64,000 bases of DNA. Source: Wenyingzhuangia marina. GTDB lineage: Bacteria; Bacteroidota; Bacteroidia; Flavobacteriales; Flavobacteriaceae. The stretch lies in the NCBI RefSeq assembly GCF_900130035.1, contig NZ_FQXQ01000005.1, positions 62,001 to 126,000 on the forward strand. The letters run 5' to 3'. This document shows positions 26,063 to 35,400 of this stretch, piece after piece. Position numbers and translations under genes: made by a program. Every line of letters begins with the position of its first letter. The first letter of the stretch is position 1. Below the pieces are notes generated by a model. That model was given only the letters and a program-made list of their open reading frames with translations, did not search any database and was not told where the DNA came from.

Positions 26063-27055
26063 TTATCCACCAATAGCAATCATGCTACGGTTGTCTAAAC
26101 GAAGTTCTTCTGAAGTAAATTGTTTTTGAGAATCCATACCACCACGCATTTTCTTTTTAGATTGAATGGCAATTTTAATAGGTTTTTCTATGTTTTCTCC
26201 TGCTCTTAAAGTTGTTAAAAGATCTTCTTCTCCACCTGAAAATAAACAGTTTTTTAATTTTCCATTGGCGGTTAATCTAATACGATTACAACTATCACAA
26301 AAAGGATTGGTTACTGTACTAATAATAGCAAAAGTTCCTAAAGCATTTTTAAGTTGATAATTTTTAGAAGTGTCGTTTGGGGCATCCTTTATTCTCAAAA
26401 TGTTATTTGTTCCAAAATGATTTTGTGCGCGATCTACAATGGTTTGTAAAGAAACCAGTTGATCTAATTTCCATTCGTTTCCATTAAAAGGCATAAATTC
26501 TATAAAACGAATATTTAGGTTTTGATGTTTGGTAAACTCAATAAAATCATTGATTTCACCATCGTTAACATCTTTCATTAACACACAATTAAGTTTTACT
26601 TTAAAAAAATCATCATTGGCAAAAAGCATGATGTTTTTATACACGCGTTCAAAATCGTTACGACGAGTAATTTTGTTAAATTTTTCAGGGTTTAAGGAGT
26701 CTATGCTGATGTTTATTTTTTGAATGTTACATTCTTTAAAAACATCCATAAATTTATCAATTATAGCACCGTTGGTGGTAATGGAAAGTTCAACAGGTAA
26801 AGTGGCTAATTTTCTTAAAATGATTGCAACATCCTTTCTAACCAAAGGTTCTCCACCAGTAATTCTAATTTTAGTAACGCCTAAATCCACAAACTTTTTA
26901 GCAATTTCAAAAACTTCATCATAATTCATAATATGACTTTTGGGAGATAAAGGAATCCCTTCAGCAGGCATACAGTAAGTACATCTTAAGTTGCACTTTT
27001 CCGTAATAGAAATTCGCAAATAAGTATGTTCTCTGTTAAAATCATCAATTAATAT
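26063..27055 (-). CDS. moaA: GTP 3',8-cyclase (molybdenum cofactor step 1), start codon unusual
   Basis: A radical-SAM enzyme that begins molybdopterin synthesis from GTP. The first [4Fe-4S] cluster motif is CNLRCTYC, and the C-terminal cluster cysteines lie in NPFCDSCNRIRLTANGKLKNCLF. The C-terminus ends with the family GG. The conserved N-terminus extends upstream in frame as LIDDFNREHTYLRIS, but there is no ATG or GTG there: the codon in the Met position is ATA at 27053-27055. The first standard start is TTG 27017-27019, which would drop that conserved segment. I give the longer frame (330 aa). It is the last gene of the nitrate reductase/Moco operon. Confidence 0.85.
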   Translation of the reverse strand: MLIDDFNREHTYLRISITEKCNLRCTYCMPAEGIPLSPKSHIMNYDEVFEIAKKFVDLGVTKIRITGGEPLVRKDVAIILRKLATLPVELSITTNGAIIDKFMDVFKECNIQKINISIDSLNPEKFNKITRRNDFERVYKNIMLFANDDFFKVKLNCVLMKDVNDGEINDFIEFTKHQNLNIRFIEFMPFNGNEWKLDQLVSLQTIVDRAQNHFGTNNILRIKDAPNDTSKNYQLKNALGTFAIISTVTNPFCDSCNRIRLTANGKLKNCLFSGGEEDLLTTLRAGENIEKPIKIAIQSKKKMRGGMDSQKQFTSEELRLDNRSMIAIGG

Positions 27056-27120
27056 GTTGTTTGTTTTTTTGATAAGCTGTTTATTTATTGTTTATGTGTT
27101 TAATTGATTTTCTAATTTTA

Positions 27121-27208
27121 CTCACTACTCACTACTCACTACTCACTACTCACTACTCACTACTCACTACTCACTACTCACTACTCACTACTCACTACTC
27201 ACTACTCA
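27121..27208. repeat. Heptanucleotide tandem repeat, 12.6 copies of CTCACTA
   Basis: Twelve perfect copies of the 7-bp unit plus four more bases fill the moaA-moaC spacer. The array reaches into the moaCB gene and provides its stop codon (TGA on the minus strand at 27206-27208). On the minus strand the unit reads TAGTGAG, which gives stop codons in all three frames. Perfect units of this length are prone to copy-number change. Confidence 0.95.
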
Positions 27209-28114
27209 ATGTCTTTCTCCGTTTAATACACCATAAATATGAAGAACTGCAGGAAAAATAGCTTCCATAGATTCTTCGGCTCCTTTGGTAGATCCTGGTA
27301 AGGCTATAACCAATGTATTGTTAATAATCCCTGCCACACTACGTGATAACATCGCATAAGGAGTTCTGGTTTGACCGTAGCTTCTAATGGCTTCCTCAAT
27401 ACCTGGAATTTGTCTTTCAAACAAAGGAGTCAAAGTATCTGGTGTTACATCTCTTGGAGACAATCCTGTTCCACCAGTAAATATAATTAGGTCAAAATCT
27501 TTTTGACTGTTAGTAATTGCTTTTTCTGCAATGATGTCTTTTTCATCAGGAATAATGGTATATTCTCCAATAGAAACTTCACATTCTTTCAGTTTTTTAA
27601 TAATAGCCTTTCCTGCTTTGTCTTCTTTTTTACCTTCAGAAATAGTATCAGAACAAACAATGACAGATGCTTTTAATCCGGCTCCTGATTTTTTATGAAA
27701 AGTAGATTTTCCACCTCTTTTTTCTAACAATTTAATGCTACCAATTTCCACTTGTTTGTCAATGGGTTTTAACATGTCATACATGTTCAAAGCCACAACA
27801 CTTGCTCCGTGCATGGCTTCTACCTCAACACCTGTTTTGTAAATGGTTTTTACCGTCATTAAAATAGTAATCTCTAAACCATTTATTTGATATTCTACCC
27901 CTGTAAACTCAATTGGTAACGGATGACAATCGGGTAATAAATAAGGTGTTTGTTTAATTCCTAATAAACCAGCAGCTCTACTCATTTCAAAAACATCTCC
28001 TTTTGGAACGGTTTTGTTGTTAATGGCATCAATAGTTTCTTGTTTGCTAACTTTTACAATGGCTTGTGCAGTAGCGGTTCTTAAGGTTGAGCTTTTATGT
28101 GTAATGTCGACCAT
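27206..28114 (-). CDS. moaCB: Bifunctional MoaC-MoaB molybdenum cofactor protein
   Basis: A 302-residue fusion. Residues 1-150 are MoaC (cyclic pyranopterin monophosphate synthase), with MVDITHKSSTLRTATA, DCHPLP and VEVEAMHGASVVALNMYDM. Residues 155-302 are a MoaB/Mog domain that adenylylates molybdopterin, with FTGGTGLSPRDVTPDT and ALPGSTKGAEESM. Together they cover an early and a late step of cofactor assembly. The stop codon is contributed by the heptamer array downstream. It lies between a four-helix-bundle gene and moaA in the minus-strand Moco operon. Confidence 0.95.
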   Translation of the reverse strand: MVDITHKSSTLRTATAQAIVKVSKQETIDAINNKTVPKGDVFEMSRAAGLLGIKQTPYLLPDCHPLPIEFTGVEYQINGLEITILMTVKTIYKTGVEVEAMHGASVVALNMYDMLKPIDKQVEIGSIKLLEKRGGKSTFHKKSGAGLKASVIVCSDTISEGKKEDKAGKAIIKKLKECEVSIGEYTIIPDEKDIIAEKAITNSQKDFDLIIFTGGTGLSPRDVTPDTLTPLFERQIPGIEEAIRSYGQTRTPYAMLSRSVAGIINNTLVIALPGSTKGAEESMEAIFPAVLHIYGVLNGERH

Positions 28115-28137
28115 ATTGTGTTGATTGGTGGAGTTGT

Positions 28138-28509
28138 TTATTTGTTTAATTGAGCGTTACGTAAAGCATTTAGTTTGTTTGAAATCATTTCGATTTGAGG
28201 ACGAATGGATTGATAATCTTCTAAACTAATATAGTTTAATTCGTGAGAAATAATAATTTGATTTAAGACTTCCGTCAATGAACTGTAAGCTAATATTGTA
28301 AAATGTGCTTGGTCTTTTGAAATTTTTCTAGAGCTCCCTTCTGCTATATTTGAAGGAACAGAAATAGAGGCTCTTCTTAATTGTGATATCATCCCAAATT
28401 TTTCTGAATCAGGAAATTTAGTTGTTATTCTATAAATTTCTTTAACAAATTCTTTGGAGTCTTTCCAAACATTTAATTTCTCAAATGAAAATATATACAT
28501 GTCAAACAA
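28138..28509 (-). CDS. Four-helix-bundle protein (S23/23S rRNA-intervening-sequence type)
   Basis: A 123-residue, nearly all-helical protein. The segments FEKLNVWKDSKEFVKEIYRIT, QLRRASISVPSNIAEG and EVLNQIIISHELNYIS are the signature of the four-helix-bundle family first seen in intervening sequences of 23S rRNA genes. Its molecular role is unknown. An in-frame Met three residues in (MYIFSFEKL) is an alternative start. It is inserted between moaE and moaCB, has no known link to molybdenum, and is bounded by 10-bp inverted TGTTTAATTG/CAATTAAACA copies (28143-28152, 28507-28516), so a mobile origin is possible. Confidence 0.88.
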   Translation of the reverse strand: MFDMYIFSFEKLNVWKDSKEFVKEIYRITTKFPDSEKFGMISQLRRASISVPSNIAEGSSRKISKDQAHFTILAYSSLTEVLNQIIISHELNYISLEDYQSIRPQIEMISNKLNALRNAQLNK

Positions 28510-28540
28510 TTAAACAGTTACACAAATCAACAATTCAACT

Positions 28541-28975
28541 TTATGAATTCACTTTCCACTGATGTGTTTCGTCTTCAAAAATTTCTTTTCCAAAAATAGG
28601 ACTCTCAGCTTTAATGGTTTCTACCAAATATTCTAAAGCTTTCATCGCTTCTTTTCTTCTTGGAGAAGAAACAAATACAAACAAGCAAATTTCTCCTGCT
28701 TTTACTGTTCCTAAACTATGGTAGATATGCATACATGTCAAATCGAATTTATCAAAAGTAGCTTCTCTGATTTCGCTAAATTTTAAGTTGGCCATTTCCT
28801 CATATGCGGTATATTCAATAGCAGATACTGTTTTCCCATCAATTTCATCAGCTCTTACCTGACCCAAAAAAATATCATGTGCTCCAATGCTGGTTTTGGT
28901 TTGATGCTTGGCTATAGAATTTGCAATAAAATCTGGAGTAATGGCATCTTCAATAAATACATTGTGTTTTTTCAT
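28541..28975 (-). CDS. moaE: Molybdopterin synthase catalytic subunit
   Basis: A 144-residue large subunit of molybdopterin synthase, which inserts sulfur from MoaD into precursor Z. The GAHDIFLGQVRADEIDGKTV opening strand, YTAYEEMANLKF and the C-terminal KAESPIFGKEIFED with the active-site lysines match the family. The frame is open from 28999, but ATG 28973-28975 (MKKHNVFIED) is the better start. It directly follows moaD (30 nt) in the operon. Confidence 0.93.
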   Translation of the reverse strand: MKKHNVFIEDAITPDFIANSIAKHQTKTSIGAHDIFLGQVRADEIDGKTVSAIEYTAYEEMANLKFSEIREATFDKFDLTCMHIYHSLGTVKAGEICLFVFVSSPRRKEAMKALEYLVETIKAESPIFGKEIFEDETHQWKVNS

Positions 28976-29005
28976 GTTTTTATTCTTTATACTATACAAA
29001 GGTAA

Positions 29006-29248
29006 TCATCCTCCTGCGAATGGAGGTAAAAAAGCCAATTCATCTCCGTTTTTTATAGGTTGATTTTTAGTAGCTATTTGTTGATTAACGGCAATGTTAT
29101 AGGTAGTGTTTTTTAAATTAGGATATCTTGATAGGATAGAAAGTTCAATATCATTAATGGAAATATCTTCCAAATCATACTGATAAGATTCTTGAGTAGT
29201 ATTGGTAATTTCTACCAACATTCCAAAGTATTTAATGGTGATTAGCAT
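29006..29248 (-). CDS. moaD: Molybdopterin synthase sulfur-carrier subunit
   Basis: An 80-residue ubiquitin-fold protein ending in PPFAGG; the terminal Gly-Gly is thiocarboxylated to donate sulfur. Its start overlaps the end of mobA by 7 nt, suggesting coupled translation. The activating MoeB enzyme is not encoded in this window. Confidence 0.93.
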   Translation of the reverse strand: MLITIKYFGMLVEITNTTQESYQYDLEDISINDIELSILSRYPNLKNTTYNIAVNQQIATKNQPIKNGDELAFLPPFAGG

Positions 29249-29811
29249 ATGTTATATCGTTCTAAATCTTTTGGGGTGTTGATGTTAACAATCTTGTCTC
29301 TAATATGATCAGGAGCTACAATGGTTTTATCATCAAGCTGCTTGATCACAAATCGCAATTTCTGAATTTTATTTTTAAGGGCTAGTTTAAAAATCCCTAA
29401 GCATTTTCTGTTGTACAACGCAATTAGTGGAGTCGTTCTGGAATCTGCAATGTATTGAACAATGTCATATTTGTTATTTCGTTCCATTAACAAAGGTTTA
29501 AAAACTTCAAGATCTACCTTTGGGGCATCGCAACTTACAATAATGCTATAATCTGTTTTGCTTGCTTTTAAGCCTGTGTATACTGCTGCTACAGGACCGT
29601 AATCTTTTACATTATCAGGAATTCTTTTTACACCAAATTGATCATAAATTTCATGATTACTTACAATAATAATTTCATCAACAATAGGTTTTAGTTTGTT
29701 AATGATGTGTTGTGTGAAGGTAATATTGTTAAGGGTTAGAGTTCCTTTGTCGGTTCCCATTCTTGTACTATTTCCGCCAGCAAGAATAATTCCAGTAATG
29801 TTTTTTTGCAT
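29242..29811 (-). CDS. mobA: Molybdenum cofactor guanylyltransferase
   Basis: A 189-residue nucleotidyltransferase that attaches GMP to molybdopterin, giving the bis-MGD cofactor used by the nitrate reductase of this operon. The GTP-binding motif LAGGNSTRMGTDKG is at residues 10-23, and the metal-binding SCDAPKVD is near residue 94. Length is typical. It lies 15 nt after moeA and overlaps moaD. Confidence 0.92.
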   Translation of the reverse strand: MQKNITGIILAGGNSTRMGTDKGTLTLNNITFTQHIINKLKPIVDEIIIVSNHEIYDQFGVKRIPDNVKDYGPVAAVYTGLKASKTDYSIIVSCDAPKVDLEVFKPLLMERNNKYDIVQYIADSRTTPLIALYNRKCLGIFKLALKNKIQKLRFVIKQLDDKTIVAPDHIRDKIVNINTPKDLERYNIC

Positions 29812-29826
29812 AACAATAAATGGTTG

Positions 29827-31017
29827 TTAATCAATAATATAGGTTTTCACTTTTTCTCCTTTTTTTACCATTTTAACATCATCTTCTAAATAAACCAAAG
29901 CATTGGCTTGGGCAAAACTATTTAACATAGCAGAGCTTTGACTTCCCAAAATTTCAACCTCACTTCCTGTTGCTTTTGCTTTTAAAAATTCTCCTCTAGT
30001 TCCTTTTTTAATGTATTCGTTAGATAGAGTTAGGGTAGTTGTGGGTTTACTATAATTTGGATTTCCAATGATTTTTTGCAATGCAGATTCAATGTAAATA
30101 TAATAGCAAGTTAATGCCGATGCTGGATTTCCAGGTAAAGCAAAAATGATGGTATTTTGGTTTTTCCCAAAAAACAAAGGTTTCCCTGGCTTTTGTTTTA
30201 TTTTGTAAAAGATTTGTTGTGTCTTTAATTCTAACAATGCTTTTCCAACAAAATCATAATCTCCAACGGATATTCCTCCGGAAATTAAAACCAAATCACT
30301 TTGTTCTATGACATTGTTTAATACTGTTTTGGTATCATTATAGTCATCTTTTACTTTTACAAGAGTGATGTCTGTAAAGCCTTTTTTAGCCAAAGCAGTT
30401 TGTAGCATGATGGCATTGCTCTCATATATTTGTCCAAAGGCTAATGGAGTTCCTGGGGTAACCAATTCGTTACCTGTAATCACAATGCTAATTTTAGGTT
30501 TTGGATGCACACTTACTTCGGTAATTCCTAATGTTGCTAAAAAACCAATGGCTGCCGGATTTAGTTTTGCTCCTTTTTGCAAAGCAATTTGTTTTTGTTT
30601 GATTTGCTCTCCTTCTAATCTGATGTTTTTATAATCAGTTAATGTGTCATCAATATTTAAAACCCCATTTTCAACAGAGGTGTTTTCTTGCATGATAACG
30701 GCATTGGCATTTGTGGGAGTAGGAGCCCCTGTAAAAATTCTTACCGCTTCGCCAATGTTTAATTTTCTTTTGTTATTGTCTCCAGCTTTTATTTCATCAA
30801 CCAATGTAAAGTTATTTTGATGGGTTTCGTCAAACAAAACAGCAAAACCATCCATGGCAGATTGGTTAAAAGGCGGCATGTTGATAGGGGAAAATACATC
30901 TTCTGCTAAAAACAAATCCAAGGCGTCTTTAAGTAAAATCTTTTCAGGTTTTTTGCTTAAAACGTTGGTGTTTACCATTTCCATGGCTTCGCTAATGCTT
31001 ATTAAATAGTTGTTCAT
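29827..31017 (-). CDS. moeA: Molybdopterin molybdenumtransferase
   Basis: A 396-residue MoeA that inserts molybdate into adenylylated molybdopterin. The segments PPFNQSAMDGFAV (near residue 55), VRIFTGAPTPTNANAVIMQE, SGGISVGDYDFV (near 250) and FALPGNPASALTCYY are MoeA signatures. It is 30 nt downstream of the rubredoxin gene in the same operon and is followed by mobA. Confidence 0.95.
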   Translation of the reverse strand: MNNYLISISEAMEMVNTNVLSKKPEKILLKDALDLFLAEDVFSPINMPPFNQSAMDGFAVLFDETHQNNFTLVDEIKAGDNNKRKLNIGEAVRIFTGAPTPTNANAVIMQENTSVENGVLNIDDTLTDYKNIRLEGEQIKQKQIALQKGAKLNPAAIGFLATLGITEVSVHPKPKISIVITGNELVTPGTPLAFGQIYESNAIMLQTALAKKGFTDITLVKVKDDYNDTKTVLNNVIEQSDLVLISGGISVGDYDFVGKALLELKTQQIFYKIKQKPGKPLFFGKNQNTIIFALPGNPASALTCYYIYIESALQKIIGNPNYSKPTTTLTLSNEYIKKGTRGEFLKAKATGSEVEILGSQSSAMLNSFAQANALVYLEDDVKMVKKGEKVKTYIID

Positions 31018-31047
31018 ATCAATAAAATATAGAAGACAAAATTAGGG

Positions 31048-32493
31048 TTATTCTGCTAAAACAACTTCTTTAAACTTAGTTTTTGGAGCTTCGCAAAGAC
31101 TACAGGTATAATCACTTGGTAAGTCTTTAAATGCTACTCCAGGAGCAATGTTGGCTTCTGCATCCCCAATTTCATCATCATAAACTGTCATGCAGCTAGT
31201 GCATTGGTAAACGGGAGTTTCTATCAAACCAGAGTCTTTATTTTCTACTGGTTTGGCAACATTTTCTGTATTGTTGTCTAGTTGTTCAAAATACAATTGA
31301 CTTAGTTGCATTAGCAAACCAGGTAATTCTATTTCCTCAACATTTTGAGCGTATGAAATATATTCTCTAGTGTTAGGATCAAAGTTTTTACAATACAAAA
31401 CATTATAAGATGCAATATTTTGGAATTCATTGGTGATTTTTGGAGATGGATTTTTCTCCACAATCATAGAAGTAAAATAATGTGGGTTTTCACTTCTTTC
31501 GTGGTATCCAAAAGTTAATCCATAAGTACTAATATCATTTTGATCAAAAGATTTTACAATAAATCTTTTAAGTTTTAGTGCTTCAGCATCGTTTACGGGT
31601 AAATGCCAATTTAACTCTAGAGATGAGTGACGTACGTTGATTCCTCTTTGACCTAAGAATTTTTCAAGCATAAACTTGTATTCTTTCTCAATTCCTTTAA
31701 CAATAAAAGATTTCCAAGGGGTAATACAAATTCTACTGATTTTGTAATCCATACAGAAGTCACAAAAATCTTCTAAAAATTTAATATCGTATTTGTTGTT
31801 TCTCCAGTACAATCCTAGCCAATATTGACTAATTCCCATTTTATTCATTCCTTCGTAATAAGGAAATGGCCTGTGTGGAATTTTCAACGGTTCTTTAATT
31901 ACCTTGTTATTGGCATCGGTTAAATCGGTGATGTGTTTAAATAAATCTTGAGCATTGTCAAAATTCTGATATTCATCTTCAATAATTTTTGCAATCTTCG
32001 CGATGTTCCAAGAATATACTAAAACAGGGTAATTGATGTCTTTTTTCCAACCCGGTAAATCTAAATTTAAGTACCAATAATCTTCATCTTTAGAAGCTAT
32101 AAAGTTTAAGTTTCCACTGTAAATAGGAACCAAATTTTGTTGTGGATCTACAATGTTGATTTTTAATGTTGGGTTGTACTTAAAATCTTCGTGTAAATAC
32201 AAATAAGTGGAAGCACTTAACCATGGTGTTTGCTGAAAAACATCTGCACAAACATAAGATGAAACAATGTTTTGATATTTATAAGTGTCGTCATCAATAT
32301 CTTGCTTAAACTCTGGAAAATAAGTTTTTAATAAGTGTTGCTGATTTTCTTTAACGGGCAATAATATATCTTGTCTAGACCCAAAGCTGATAGAAGTTAA
32401 ATTCAATGCTTTGGCTAAATGTGTTACTTGTTTTAATTCATTGGGAGTAATAACACCTCCTTTGATGAAAATTCTTTTTAGTTTCTCAATCAT
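31048..32493 (-). CDS. Rubredoxin fused to a degenerate sulfite/nitrite-reductase-like scaffold
   Basis: A 481-residue protein. The C-terminal 55 residues are a rubredoxin with two CxxC iron-binding knuckles (CTSC and CSLC). The first 420 residues align by eye with sulfite/nitrite reductase: LTSISFGSRQDILLP corresponds to the RLHITTRQDIQ strand of the sulfite reductase at 50355. However, the four cluster/siroheme cysteines are absent; the place of CPGTDTC is taken by NWHLPVNDAE. The fold is therefore probably kept as a docking scaffold and not as a siroheme enzyme. It lies 4 nt after nasA, so it is likely an electron carrier or partner for nitrate reductase (inference). Confidence 0.78.
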   Translation of the reverse strand: MIEKLKRIFIKGGVITPNELKQVTHLAKALNLTSISFGSRQDILLPVKENQQHLLKTYFPEFKQDIDDDTYKYQNIVSSYVCADVFQQTPWLSASTYLYLHEDFKYNPTLKINIVDPQQNLVPIYSGNLNFIASKDEDYWYLNLDLPGWKKDINYPVLVYSWNIAKIAKIIEDEYQNFDNAQDLFKHITDLTDANNKVIKEPLKIPHRPFPYYEGMNKMGISQYWLGLYWRNNKYDIKFLEDFCDFCMDYKISRICITPWKSFIVKGIEKEYKFMLEKFLGQRGINVRHSSLELNWHLPVNDAEALKLKRFIVKSFDQNDISTYGLTFGYHERSENPHYFTSMIVEKNPSPKITNEFQNIASYNVLYCKNFDPNTREYISYAQNVEEIELPGLLMQLSQLYFEQLDNNTENVAKPVENKDSGLIETPVYQCTSCMTVYDDEIGDAEANIAPGVAFKDLPSDYTCSLCEAPKTKFKEVVLAE

Positions 32494-32497
32494 TATA

Positions 32498-35400
32498 TTA
32501 TGCGTTTACAGGGGTTAATGATTCTTTTAAAATATCTCTAACTTCTGGCTTACAACTACCACAACCTAAACCGGCACCGGTAGTTTTACAAAGTTCGGTA
32601 AAGTTTGTGCATCCACCTGCAATGGCTTGTTTTAAATTACCATCACCTACTTGGCTACAAGAACAAACCAATTGCCCTATCACAGGCTCTCCGCCACCGC
32701 CACCACGTAACAATTCATCACGTTTGTCTGATAGTTCTACTCGATCTTCAATCAAAGCTTTAAATTCGGCAAATTCTTTTTTATCTCCCATCAATACAGC
32801 TCCAATTAGCACATCATCTTTTACTACACATTTTTTATAGTAACGCTTGCGTTCATCGGTTAAGATAATTTGTTCGTAGGAATTGTCTCCTTTCGGAATT
32901 TCAATATTCCCGATGCTACATAGGTCAAGATTTTCAAACTTTAAAATGTTCATCAATACAGAGCCATCATAAACACTTCCTAAATCACCCAAAATATACT
33001 TTGCAGCAACATCTGCTTGTTGTTCTGCAGCTGAGGTAATTCCAAATAACCATCCGTTATATTGTGCAATCTCACCCAAAGCAAAAATATTAGGATCGCT
33101 AGATTGTAAATGTTGGTTGACTTCAATTCCTCTACCACAATTTAGTTTGATTTCTCTTCCTAATTCAATATTTGGAATAGTACCAATAGCGTAAACAATG
33201 GCGTTGGTTTTAATTATTTTTCCTGTTTTTAATCTTACTTCTAACTCTGTTTCTTTATTGGTTTCAAAAACAGTATCCACTTCATTGTTGTAGTGTATTT
33301 GGATTCCTCTTTCTTTTACATCTTGATCTAATAATCTACTAGAAACCAAATCTAGTTGACGTTCCATTAATCTGTTGGCACGTTGAATGATACTAGATTT
33401 TATATTTATTTTAGAAAGTGATGCGGCTAATTCTAACCCTAACAATCCCCCTCCAACAATAGTTACATGTTGTTTGTCTTGAGGTAATTCTGTTTTTTCT
33501 AAATGTGCTTTCAAAGCATCAGCATCTTTTTTGGTACGCATGGTAAAAGCACCAGGCATATCTAATCTAAAATCTTTAGGTACAAAAGCCCTACTCCCGG
33601 TAGCCATGATTAAAATATCATAATGATGGGTGTTTCCGTTGCTATCTAAAATTGTTTTTTCTTCTCTGTTTATTTTTACAATACTGCAACTAGCGTGTAA
33701 AGTCACTTTTAACTTATCAAGCTCTCCTTCTTTAATTTTTTGTAACTGTTCCCATGTCATTTCTTCATTAATATATTCTGGTAACATCACACGGTTGTAG
33801 AATGGGTAGGGTTCTAGAGAGAAAACATCTAACTCATCTTCGGTATTGTGTTCTCTGTATGTTTGAATAAATCTATAAGAGGCAGAACCAGCACCAATCA
33901 GACATATTTTTTGTTTTTCTTTTTTGTATTTGGTTACTTCTGCTACCGCGTGTTTAAAATCTGGTTCGCTAGAAACAGGGTCAATTAGTTCGTTGGTTAA
34001 ATTGTTAGCGCGACCAAAATCAGAACCAGATATTTTCCCAAAATGCATGGGCATAAAAATAGATCCTTTTTTGATGTCTTTGTTGATGATTGCTTTTACT
34101 CTAGCAGTACCACGATTGTTTTTTACCACTACTATAGTTCCTTCTTCAATGTTTCTTGCTTTGGCTTCTTCTTCATTTATTTCAACATAAGGACCGCTAA
34201 TGTGCGTTAATAAACGTTTTACTTTTCCTGTTTTGGTTCTGGTGTGCCATTGATCACGAATACGACCTGTGTTTAGAATTAATGGAAATTCTTCTGTAGG
34301 TTGTTCTGATTGATTGTATATGTTTTGAGCAACATTAAAGTTTGCTTTTCCGTCTGGAGTGTAAAATTTTTTATCGGTAAACAACCTCGGTGTTCCTAAG
34401 CTGTTTTCATCAATAAATGGCCATTGAACTGTTCCTAAATCTTTTAATTTTTGATAAGTTAAGGCAGAAATATCAATATTAGTTCCTTTGGTCATTCTAC
34501 AATACTCCTTGTAAACCTCTTCTGCATTTTTAAAATCAAAACCTCTGTAATTCATGGCTTGTGCAAATCGCCATAAGATTTCTACATCAGGTAAAGCTTC
34601 ACCTGGAGGTTCAATTCCTTTTTCTAAATAAGATATTCTACGCTCTGAGTTAGACATGGTTCCTTCTTTTTCTAACCACCCTGCTGCAGGTAATAATAAA
34701 TCTGCATATTTGGTGGTTTCAGAATTGTGAGAAATGTCTTGAACCACTACAAATTTTGCTTTTTTAAGTGCTCTTTCTACTTTGTTAGAGTTTGGTAAGC
34801 TCACTACTGGGTTGGTACAAATAATCCAAATTGCTTTTAAGTCTCCTTTATCTAAAGCATCAAACATTTTGGTGGCTGTATATCCTGGTTTTGGATTGAT
34901 AGGATTACTTCCCCAAAAATCTGAAACTTCTTTTCTGTGGGTTGGATTCATTAAGTCTTTATGAACAGCTAATAAATTAGCCATTCCTCCAACTTCACGA
35001 CCTCCCATGGCGTTTGGTTGCCCTGTTAAAGAAAACGGTCCCGATCCAGGTTTACCAATTTGACCAGTCACTAAAGAGATGTTTAAAAGAGATACGTTTT
35101 TATCAACACCAATAACACTTTGGTTTAATCCCATGGTCCACATGCTAATGAATCCTTTGGCATCTCCAATATATTTCGCAGCTAGTTTGATGTCTTCTAA
35201 AGAAACATCACAAATTTTAGCAGCATCTTCTAAAGAAGTTTCAAAGACTTGTCTTTTAACGTCTTCAAAGTTGTTGGTGTGGTTTTGAATAAAATCGATA
35301 TCAATTTTATCTGTTTCTATCAATTCACGAACAATGGCATTGTTTAAAATAACATCTGTCCCTTGTTGAATTTGTAAATGTAAATCAGCAATGGCAGCAG

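Noticed and set aside
27121-27208. Possible CRISPR array
   Set aside because: The unit is 7 bp, perfectly contiguous, with no spacers and no cas genes nearby; it is a simple tandem repeat.
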